A DNA stretch of 64,000 nucleotides from Branchiostoma floridae (Eukaryota; Chordata; Leptocardii; Amphioxiformes; Branchiostomatidae), in NCBI RefSeq assembly GCF_000003815.2, contig NC_049980.1:15805576-15869575 (forward strand). Reading direction: 5' to 3'. The translations under genes were made by a program, and so were the position numbers. The notes beneath the pieces are model-generated. The model saw nothing but the letters and a program-made list of their open reading frames with translations, did no database searches and had not been told where the DNA came from. Each line of letters starts with the position of its first letter. Positions within the stretch are counted from its first letter, which is position 1. Positions 26,501 to 34,921 of this stretch are shown piece after piece.

Positions 26501-29500
26501 TGCATAAAAGGAATACTTTTAATTTCACTGTTGACACTGCTGAAATCTCATTCAGTTAGGTTCAATAGAATGTCTCATCCATGTGCGGTCCATGAGAACT
26601 TTGTTGATGTAACATATACGTACTAGAAGTAGGGCAGTAAGGAAAAGTCAAGCCTTTGTTCTAAGCAATGTGCCAGGCTTTAGCTTCTTCATGTAACACA
26701 GTGCGTTCACTGTGTATTGTTGTTGCCAGGACAAATCAACTGTAGGGGAAGTATGGTTTGAAAACCCGACCATCCAGGCTGTACTAGAGAGGCTGACAGC
26801 CAAGGGTTATCGTGTGTTACTGGCAGCTGGCTGGTATCTGAACCATGATGTATACAACCCTGGAACTGACTGGGCTGATTTCTACAAATTAGATCCTCAA
26901 GTGTTCAATGGTTTGTTATTGATCGGGTTGCCCCTCTTATTTACTTTCCTATTTTGTACATTCATTCCACAATTGGAACATGTGAACATAACAAAATACA
27001 AAAGTATAGACTAGTCACACTGACCCACCATTTGGAAAACATCAGTGATTCTTTTTTTTTTTTTTTCAATCTTTATTCAAGATTCAAAAATACAGTACTG
27101 TAAATGCAGAAATGTTCGCGGTGGATTAATATTCGCGGTTTTCGCGGTGACCACTTCACCGCGAACTTAAATCCACCGCGAACATTTTTCTATTAAGGTA
27201 NNNNNNNNNNNNNNNNNNNNNNNNNNNNNNNNNNNNNNNNNNNNNNNNNNNNNNNNNNNNNNNNNNNNNNNNNNNNNNNNNNNNNNNNNNNNNNNNNNNN
27301 NNNNNNNNNNNNNNNNNNNNNNNNNNNNNNNNNNNNNNNNNNNNNNNNNNNNNNNNNNNNNNNNNNNNNNNNNNNNNNNNNNNNNNNNNNNNNNNNNNNN
27401 NNNNNNNNNNNNNNNNNNNNNNNNNNNNNNNNNNNNNNNNNNNNNNNNNNNNNNNNNNNNNNNNNNNNNNNNNNNNNNNNNNNNNNNNNNNNNNNNNNNN
27501 NNNNNNNNNNNNNNNNNNNNNNNNNNNNNNNNNNNNNNNNNNNNNNNNNNNNNNNNNNNNNNNNNNNNNNNNNNNNNNNNNNNNNNNNNNNNNNNNNNNN
27601 NNNNNNNNNNNNNNNNNNNNNNNNNNNNNNNNNNNNNNNNNNNNNNNNNNNNNNNNNNNNNNNNNNNNNNNNNNNNNNNNNNNNNNNNNNNNNNNNNNNN
27701 NNNNNNNNNNNNNNNNNNNNNNNNNNNNNNNNNNNNNNNNNNNNNNNNNNNNNNNNNNNNNNNNNNNNNNNNNNNNNNNNNNNNNNNNNNNNNNNNNNNN
27801 NNNNNNNNNNNNNNNNNNNNNNNNNNNNNNNNNNNNNNNNNNNNNNNNNNNNNNNNNNNNNNNNNNNNNNNNNNNNNNNNNNNNNNNNNNNNNNNNNNNN
27901 NNNNNNNNNNNNNNNNNNNNNNNNNNNNNNNNNNNNNNNNNNNNNNNNNNNNNNNNNNNNNNNNNNNNNNNNNNNNNNNNNNNNNNNNNNNNNNNNNNNN
28001 NNNNNNNNNNNNNNNNNNNNNNNNNNNNNNNNNNNNNNNNNNNNNNNNNNNNNNNNNNNNNNNNNNNNNNNNNNNNTCATTAATTACATTGCTGTATTCT
28101 GATTTGCAGAACTGTGAAACTACTGATATCAATCCATTGTAAACAAATTCTGAAGTAATTACATTAAATTTCAAACCTAATTCTTTATATGACAACATTT
28201 TTTTATCACCATCTAACACATCATGAACAAACAAAATACAGTGGTCTAGCATATCCTGCCATAAGAAAGGTTTATGGTTTATCTTAAAATTCGAGTTATA
28301 CCACAGGACATGTGATTGTGATTCAGTCTCGGGGGGGTTAAACTGGAATGCCAGCCAAGCTGATAGTACATCTCTGAAAAATACACTAACACAATGGAAC
28401 TCTAGCTTAAGAAACATGTCAATTTTCATTACGTCATTATCTATTTGAATAAATGGAAATAACCCTTTTTCAAAGACAACATGTGTGTTTGACAGAAGCT
28501 TAGAGCAAAACCAATGAGTATTATGATATAGTTTTGGTACCCATGATGCCTTCAATGAAGCGTTAAATGCACATAAATTAATAAGTCCTAATACTCCACA
28601 ATCACGTGACTTATGTAATACCTTTCTCTTCAGCCTCTCCGGACCATTGTTCCAAATGAATTTAAATATTCTTCTTTCGTACTGTTGAAAAAATGTATGG
28701 TCTGGTGAGGGTAGAACAAGGAACATGTGAGCAAAAAGGGACACTACCAAAGAGTTAATTATTGCAATTTTTCCGTACAATGATAACAATCTACCCCTCC
28801 ATGGCTGTAATGAGGAGTCAAGCTTCATAAGACATTTAGTACAATTAATAGAAACTATTTCATTCATTCTTATTGGAACATGTGTTCCTAGCATATCAAA
28901 TGGTCCATCAGTCCAATCCACTGGGTATTGACATGGAAATCTAAAATCAGTGCCTTTAAGGGACCCGATTCTAATTATATTACACTTTCCATAATTGGGT
29001 GTAAGGCCCGAGAGTTTACTGAAGTGATTTAGATCACTGGTTAATGCGTTCAGTGAGACAGGTGTAGGTTCTAATGCAAAATTTGTGTCATCAGCATACT
29101 GGGCCAATTTTGTTTCTATCTCATTTGTTACGAGACCTTTGATGTTTGTGTTACTCCTGATTCTAATAGCTAGTAATTCGACAGTCACAATAAAAAGATA
29201 GGGTGAAAGAGGGCATCCTTGTCTTACCCCTCTCTGGGGCTGGAAAGGTTCTGACAAATTTCCATAATTGACAATCCTACTAGAGATATTGCTATAAAGA
29301 ACTTGCACCCATTTGACAAAGGAGTTTCCAAAGTTGAAGAACTGCAATGCCCTTAAGATAAAGTCCCACCTAATGCGGTCAAATGCCTTTTCATAGTCGG
29401 TTACAAAAATTATTCCTGGTAAATTCTCTTCTTCATATTTTTCAATGATCTCCAAGATTCTGCGAATGCCATCTCCAATGTATCGTTTCTGCATAAAACC

Positions 29501-32500
29501 GGTCTGGTCACTTTCTATAATGTTATGTAGCACTTTACACATTCTCTTCGCTAAACATTTGGACAGAATCCGAACATCACATGTTAATAAAGTTAAGGGG
29601 CGCCAGTTCGTTAATATGGATGGGTCTTTATCTTTACCGTTCGAATCTTTCTTTAAAAGTAATGATATTACTCCCTCTCTCTGAGTTCCTGAAAGCTGAC
29701 CTTGTTTGTATGCATGATTTAAGCAATCTAACATAGGAGATTTTATGTGCTCAAAAAATACATCGTAGAATTCTACAGGGATGCCATCTTGTCCTGGTGT
29801 TTTTCCTTTTTTAAAAGACTTAATCGCATTTTTTAATTCAACTTCTGAAATAAGGCCCTCACATTCTTGACTCTGAACATCAGACAGACGTTTAGGATAG
29901 TCACCAGGGAAGAAGTCTTCACACAATTCCTCCGTAAGAGGATCAGGAGTTTCTTGGAACGAATAGAGCGCATAGAAATACTCAGTTTCTATTTTAACAA
30001 TATCGGCAGGATCGGTGTAAATATGTCCATCAGTATTTCTTAACTTCAAGATATTTTTCCTTGCATAATTTCTATGTTCCAAGTTTAGGAAATATTTCGA
30101 GCAACGTTCCCCTGATTCCATCCATTTACACCTTGATAAGAATCTTAGTCTCCCCGTCTTTTCACAATAAATCCTTTCCAATTCTTTTTGCTTACACTCG
30201 TAATTTTCAAGAATTTGGGGAGATGGGGAAGTGTCCTGGTCTAGTTGGGTTTTTAATTTGTCTATCTCTGCTATAATTTCTTGTTCTTTCGCAATGTATT
30301 GCCTTTTTTTCCATGACGAATATTTAATTGTATGACCCCGCACACAGCATTTAAACGTATCCCACACCACCTGAGGATCTGCCGAACCTGTATTGTGACT
30401 TAAAAAATCATCAATAAAGTTTTCGGTTTCTTTAAGATACTTAGGGTTTGACAATAATGATGTGTTTAGTTTCCAATAACCTTTTCCCCGAGGATAATTA
30501 GATATAACCAGTGACAAAGCTATGAGGTTGTGATCTGATCTTAGACGATCAGCTATTATTGTTTTAGATACTTTGGACAACAGAGAGAAGGAAATCAAGA
30601 AGTAGTCTATTCTGCTTGCTTGTTTTTTGCGTCGCCAAGAATAGCGGGTAGAATTTTGATTTCGAAATCTCCAAATATCTAACAGGTTGAACGTACTCAT
30701 TATGTCATGAATCTTCTCTCGTGCGTAGGGGTGGTAATCGAACACCCTCTGCCCTGCTCGATCCATTTTGGGATCAAGAGCTGTATTAAAGTCACCGACT
30801 ATTACAAGGTTCTCATAGGAGACATCTACTGCTTCGATACTTCTCTCCATTTCCTCAAAAAAATCAGGATCGTCCGAATTGGGACCATAAGCATTAACTA
30901 TGCAGAATCTGAATTCTTCTATCGTTATATCAAGCACCATCCATCGGCCCATTTCATCGAGTTTTTTATCGTTGATTGTGTAGTCTAAACCTTTCTTAAA
31001 TAGTATCATGACACCTTTACTATTGCTTGTTCCGTGGCAGAAAACAATGGAGCCTCCCCATTCGGAGGCCCATACATATTCATCGTTAGTCTTATTGTGT
31101 GTTTTCTGTAGGCAAATGATTTCATAAGGTTTGTCGGACAGCCATGTAAAAACTTCGTTTCTTTTTCGCTTGTCTCCAATTCCGTTACAATTAAAACAAG
31201 CTATTTGTAATTCGAATTTGGCCATTGGAAGTGTACGGCAGCAGAAAATTCCAGAAATGATTTGCCTGCAATAACAGAGAGAAAGGAGAAGTAATCGCTA
31301 TTTACATACCATTCAGATTCCATGCACAGATGCTGGGTGGCCAGGTGTCTGACTCTGATCAAGGCATTCCGGGCATCTGTCATCGGGACATCAGTGATTC
31401 TTATCATTTTCAAAATTAGTCCACTATTACTTATACCTTTAATTTTCTGCAATGAAGTAAGGTCACTTAATTTTGATTATAATGCCTCAGACGACTTAAA
31501 TGTGTGGAAAAACAAGGTCAGCCCCATAAAAAAAGAACCCCAAAATGGACGGATTTTAGAAGACAAATGTGGTTAGAAGGATTGAATAGATTAAATCTAA
31601 TACTCTTTTGTTTTGGGAACTTTAAACGAATAGTTAATGCCCACCTCACCGATATTCGCCAGCGTGATGCATTGTAAATGTCAATGTAAATGTCTCTTTT
31701 GTTTTGGGCTGAGGAAAAACAAACGCCATCTGTTAAATCAAGAATTTTGTTAGTAGTTTTTATGTCATCATATCCCTTTTGTCATCTGTTCAGATTAATG
31801 ACCTGCATTAAGTCCAGCTCTCCGAGAACTGAGAAGCAAAAAAACAAAATTGTTCAAATGTGCACAAAGATCTTAAAGGCATACTACGCAGTTTTTTGCG
31901 CTCAAATTTGAAATATTCTAGAATTAAGAAACATCAGATTTACTACTACTTTTTGTCACTTTTTGACACTTTTGTGTGATTATTTCACGTTTGCAACGTA
32001 AAGGATTAGCCTACAAACATTCCGCTCTAGGCACCCTGTAACCTTGTGTCCCCCCAAGTTAGACCCTCCAGGTCTTGCTTGCCACCGGTAGGTCCCCCGG
32101 GGTGGGGTAATCAGTTAGCACATGCATGGCAGACTGCAGATAAAGAACACAATGGAGATCTTCTTTGGAAACACCTATATCTAATCATTCTAAAATAGCA
32201 TATAATCATGAACTTATTAGTCTATTTTGTAGGATATCAACAAGCTAAGGTCATATTCCCTTCAAAACTGCAAGAAACCTTGTACAGAAAGCTAGTCTAC
32301 TGTACTCAGAGGAACTGTCAACTGGCCCCCCACTGGGAAGCCAGGCTGATAAGCAAGAAACAACAACACACAGAGGCAGTAACCAGCCTGTGCCCATCTG
32401 TTTCTTGGAAGATCACAATTTTTATACATCATAATGTGGTGCATTGATGTCGCAGCATCTCTCCATGAATATTGGTATGCAATGCTATAGGGTTGATTGA

Positions 32501-33875
32501 GCTAACAATGTAAAGAAAAAGTAGGAAAAGCTACTTTTTGTTTTGTTCAAAAATCCCGTAGTATGCCTTTAAGCAACACATGTGTAAATAGACTGGATTC
32601 ATTCCTCAGCTAACACCATCTTTTGTACTGCAGTTATCCCTCAGTAACACATCTGGGGCTTCATAGCTCTTGAGTGTTACAAACTTTCCTTCAGTCTGTC
32701 ACCCAGACCAATGTAGCCCATGTCACTTCTTCAGTGACTGGATGCTTGAATGACACAAGTAGATAAAGCTCTCAATTATATGCTGACTTGATATCTTTTT
32801 TTTTTTTATACAGGTACACAAGCCCAGAAAGACTTGGTGATTGGTGGAGAGGCCTGCATGTGGGGAGAGTATGTGGATGGCACAAACCTGATTGCCAGGC
32901 TCTGGTCAGTGCACACTTCATGTCAACCTGTTCTTGCAGTTAATTTGACTTTGTCCTGTCAAGTTCTTGAACTAGAATGTAAGATTGAGACAGAACTAAA
33001 GTCCAATTGCTGTGACATAGAATGTACATATAACTAAGTACAAAAATGTATATCTCTTTGTACTATGCTGTCAGGGTAGATCTAGTTGGGAGTTTCTGTT
33101 GACAGACTCTGATCGGAATGTTTCTGTTGACAGACACACCGTTTGTGATTTCTACCGGTAGGTTCGGCAATTTTGCTGGTAGTTATCCCGATCAGAGTCT
33201 CCCTCAACTGAAACTCCAATCAGCATCTCTACCGTCAGAATTGCCGATTCAACCAGATTGGAGTCTCTACCCTAATATATAGCATAACATGTAGCTGGTG
33301 TTATGATTTGGGCTTAATGTTGTCCTTCATAGTTAGTTTTACAATGTAACATGACGTTCATCCATATGAGTTTAGTTCATACTCAAATGACATGATAAAT
33401 ACTTATAGTACCCCCTATCTCCCTCCCAGGCCTAGGGCCAGTGCTGTCGCTGAGCGGCTGTGGAGCAACAAGGATGTGAAAAACATGGCAGATGCAACCG
33501 TAAGGATGGACGAGCAGAGATGTCGGATGGTCAGGTGGGTGTCCCTGCTTTGATAGCCTTTTGGCATCAAATCTTTCCTTGTTACAAAGATACAGATTAA
33601 GACAGTACCAAAAAGCTCACCAGAGGCAGAGTTTCTAGCTCTGGTCCAACAGAAGTACATTATACCTACCCTACAGATGTCTTCTTTACACAAAGGCATG
33701 ATAATAATAATGATACAATGATCACTGCTGATTCTCAGTACATGTCTTTTCAACTTATGCTGGAAGGTACATGTTCAACATAATTCACTTCCTTGATTGC
33801 TTTCTTTTTTATTGCAGGAGAGGACTGAATGCTGAACCCCTCCATCCAGGATTCTGCCAGTTTGAATATGACTGA
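17551..33875 (+). CDS. HEXA/HEXB: Lysosomal beta-hexosaminidase (HEXA/HEXB family)
   Basis: Thirteen coding exons give 540 aa: 17551-17941, 21652-21717, 21924-21970, 22442-22552, 22748-22849, 23217-23325, 23669-23873, 24217-24303, 24850-24922, 25704-25881 (or its alternative 26730-26910), 32814-32904, 33430-33534, 33818-33875. All junctions keep frame. It removes terminal beta-N-acetylhexosamine from glycolipids and glycans in lysosomes (GH20). Visible: hydrophobic signal peptide, hexosaminidase N-terminal domain, [22 protein letters not shown], catalytic Asp-Glu in [39 protein letters not shown]. Length matches human HEXA and HEXB. Start context CAAGATGGCGGT resembles a TISU element. AATAAA is at 33885-33890. 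A single gene where vertebrates have two. Intron 10 holds a 4-kb LINE, two MITEs and a gap. Confidence 0.95.
17973..18075. mobile_element. Diverged TACTGTAAA / TTCGCGGTGG MITE
   Basis: TTACTGTAAAAAGG then ATATTCGCGGTGG and, inverted, CCACGGTGAACA match the palindromic MITE seen intact at 46864-47454. It lies in intron 1 of the hexosaminidase gene, directly before the 18110 element. Termini are too worn to set exact ends. Confidence 0.6.
18102..19353. mobile_element. Non-autonomous DNA transposon, AGGGTCTGCATG termini, copy 2
   Basis: The element 18110-19345 (1236 bp) has the same termini and interior as copy 1, with scattered substitutions and small indels, and a longer G run after the left end. 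Flanks ATTTACAG and CTTTACAG agree at 7 of 8 bases (or 6 of 6 with the alternative boundary). Same orientation as copy 1, within intron 1 of the hexosaminidase gene. Confidence 0.85.
19399..20370 (+). mobile_element. LINE fragment, reverse-transcriptase C-terminal region (broken)
   Basis: Frame 1 gives [20 protein letters not shown] and then, after a frameshift near 19540-19560, frame 2 gives [19 protein letters not shown] and [20 protein letters not shown], the arrangement seen C-terminal to the polymerase of many invertebrate LINEs. An N gap (19934-20336) removes the end; GCAATAAACTT after the gap looks like its 3' UTR. Located in intron 1 of the hexosaminidase gene. Confidence 0.65.
19934..20336. 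other. Assembly gap (N)
   Basis: 403 undetermined bases inside the LINE fragment. Confidence 1.
20786..20910 (-). repeat. tRNA-like SINE fragment (tentative)
   Basis: Minus strand shows two B-box-like sequences, GGGGGTTCAAGTAGCG and AGGTTCGATTCCCGG, about 65 bases apart. No tRNA cloverleaf forms. Probably a worn SINE. Confidence 0.3.
21129..21550 (-). mobile_element. CR1/L2-type LINE fragment, 3' end (frameshifted)
   Basis: Minus-strand frames give [20 protein letters not shown], then after a shift [24 protein letters not shown] and [18 protein letters not shown], then after a second shift [10 protein letters not shown]. This is the standard C-terminal order of CR1/L2 ORF2 proteins. At least two frameshifts show it is dead. 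Located in intron 1 of the hexosaminidase gene. Confidence 0.75.
23935..24060. repeat. Diverged CAGTCAAACCTGT-family MITE fragment
   Basis: Segments CGTTTTGGTGGTCCCTTAGA and CTATAGTGACCACCTGTCTA resemble the interior of the MITEs at 4116-4294 and 36664. No clear termini. Confidence 0.35.
24600..24705 (-). repeat. tRNA-derived SINE head (tentative)
   Basis: Minus strand carries an A-box-like ATAGTCCAGTTGTAA and, about 35 bases on, GGGGGTTCAAGTCTC resembling a T-arm B box. Arms are too diverged for a working tRNA. Intron 8 of the hexosaminidase gene. Confidence 0.35.
25704..25881 (+). CDS. HEXA/HEXB: Hexosaminidase exon 10, canonical version
   Basis: 178 bases, phase 0 to 1, between TTTTAG and GTTAGT. 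It encodes [29 protein letters not shown] and CEPQDFTG, matching the vertebrate order (VW, then SAPWYL, then ISYG, DW). This supplies part of the active-site pocket after the catalytic Asp-Glu exon. See the paired exon at 26730-26910. Confidence 0.9.
26730..26910 (+). CDS. HEXA/HEXB: Hexosaminidase exon 10 duplicate (alternative exon)
   Basis: 181 bases, phase 0 to 1, between TTGCCAG and GTTTGT, no stop in frame. It encodes [34 protein letters not shown], a diverged homologue of the exon at 25704-25881. Splicing it after exon 10 would put it one base out of frame and reach TGA within eleven codons, so it is usable only in place of exon 10. The position after WYLN is His here and Tyr in exon 10. 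Confidence 0.85.
27096..27200. mobile_element. TACTGTAAATGC / TTCGCGGTGG MITE inside the LINE 3' region
   Basis: Begins TA-CTGTAAATGCAG at 27096, then GTTCGCGGTGGATTAATATT and the inverted partner AAATCCACCGCGAAC, and runs into the N gap. Same family as 46864-47454. It lies between the poly(A) of the LINE and the ORF, so it probably inserted into that LINE. Confidence 0.75.
27201..28076. other. Assembly gap (N)
   Basis: 876 undetermined bases covering the end of the LINE ORF and the rest of the nested MITE. Confidence 1.
31873..32572. mobile_element. MITE with TTAA target site (Kolobok/T2-like)
   Basis: The element 31877-32568 (692 bp) has inverted termini AGGCATACTACG and CGTAGTATGCCT, with further partial match inward, and TTAA on both sides (31873-31876, 32569-32572). 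The outer sequence TTAAAGG matches the signature of T2-type MITEs assigned to Kolobok. No coding frame. Hexosaminidase intron 10. Confidence 0.8.
33072..33275. repeat. Fold-back repeat, AGGGTAGA termini
   Basis: AGGGTAGATCTAGTTGGGAG near 33073 is matched, inverted, by a segment ending TCTACCCT near 33273, and GACTCTGATCGG (about 33105) by CCCGATCAGAGTCTC (33187-33201). No target duplication is obvious, so this is a worn palindromic element. Hexosaminidase intron 11. Confidence 0.5.
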
Positions 33876-34376
33876 ATACAACTCAATAAAGAGAGCGAGC
33901 ATCTTTGCTGCAGATTGCAGAAACAAGAATTGAAAAATGATAGACTCAATATTTCACTATATGATCAGATACATTATAAATCTAATGTTTTAGTAGGATC
34001 AGAAGAATATGTATATGAACAATCACATTTTGTGCCCACTGCAATATTTGATAAATTTAAAGTCATTACTTTCATGGCAGACAAATTTGAAGTCTTGAAT
34101 GTTGAAATTTTTGTATGATGGAGCAGCTAGTATTTAATCGTGTGGATATTGAGAAACATCACAGACAGTCAATAGACAGTCAGTACAATTTTATGTCTTT
34201 AATGATGCAATCATTGTACAAATGTCTCTGCAACACACTGTAATGAATGTGTCATAAGTATTTCTTTGTGCATGTCAGTAAATTACCAATGAAAGCTGTG
34301 CTTAATGATGATGGTGTAATTGATTATATGATAATTGTTTTGTATAATTATGGTTCAATGTCAAATAGCAATTACT

Positions 34377-34452
34377 CAAGCAACTGGATATGATTTTGGA
34401 AATGGTCAGACGTGTCAGATGACATCCATTATCCTTCGTCAGTGACTCCAAC
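34377..34452 (-). repeat. Hammerhead-like fragment, Penelope-type remnant (copy 2)
   Basis: Minus strand: GTCA then CTGACGA (34443-34437), stem-loop GATAATGGATGTCATC, then GACACGTC and TGACC. The GTCA/TGAC pair could form stem I. The GAAA core is changed to GACA, so this copy is probably inactive. Confidence 0.4.
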
Positions 34453-34734
34453 TTAGTACATGTAGATCTTGTTGGAGACCAGATTTTATATCATAACTAA
34501 GAATTGATATGCAAAAGAGATGAGATTACACTCTTCAATTCCACTTTTTGTATGGTAAAATCTTTGCAGAATCATCTAATTTACTCACTATGTGTGGTCT
34601 ACAACAAGCAGTCCACATGGCAATAAAATTAATTTCAGGATAATGTCCATTCCTTTGTTCAGACCCTTGTAGTGCCAAGTGGTATATGTACGTACGGCAG
34701 CAAGTTTCTTTGCTGTTTAGTGGAAGGGTATATC

Positions 34735-34905
34735 TTTACAGGGAAGGCAGAACCGCCATTTTATATCCCTTCTAAAAGACAGGTACAGCTGCACCTGGGA
34801 TGCCCTTCCCAGGATTGAGTGGCAGTCGCCCAGTCATCCACTAATTAGAACCAGAAGTTCAGCTGTGAGGCTGCTACTAGTTGAGCTACAGGGACATCCC
34901 CCTTC
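34735..34905 (-). mobile_element. tRNA-derived SINE in the GFM2 3' UTR
   Basis: Minus strand starts TGTCCCTGTAGCTCAACTAG, an A box in tRNA context, followed by TTCTGGTTCTAATTAGTGG as a diverged B box, then a body with CATCCCAGGTGCAGCTGTAC. It begins about 20 bases after the GFM2 stop in the same orientation as the gene. Confidence 0.65.
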
Positions 34906-34921
34906 AGGAAAATGACTTTTG

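Larger units (their letters stand above)
27052..31225 (-). mobile_element. L1/Tx1-type LINE in hexosaminidase intron 10
   Basis: Minus strand: one long open frame begins at ATG 31225 and runs past 28077 into an N gap, so the true stop is not visible; the frame that continues beyond the gap reads into an unrelated MITE. Visible are an APE-type endonuclease (CFNCNG, VGDFN, SRIDYF, SDHNLI) and a reverse transcriptase ([54 protein letters not shown] with YADD at 29098-29087). The 3' end is AATAAAGATTG followed by 15 A (27066-27052), poly(A) as in the L1 clade. The endonuclease Glu in LQETH is Lys here (codon AAA, 31105-31103). An upstream minus frame 31452-31201 overlaps the start and might be the end of ORF1, but I do not recognise it. 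Confidence 0.88.

Noticed and set aside
27167-28076. C-terminal extension of the L1-type ORF through the gap
   Set aside because: The residues after the gap come from a MITE in reverse orientation; N bases hide the real stop.
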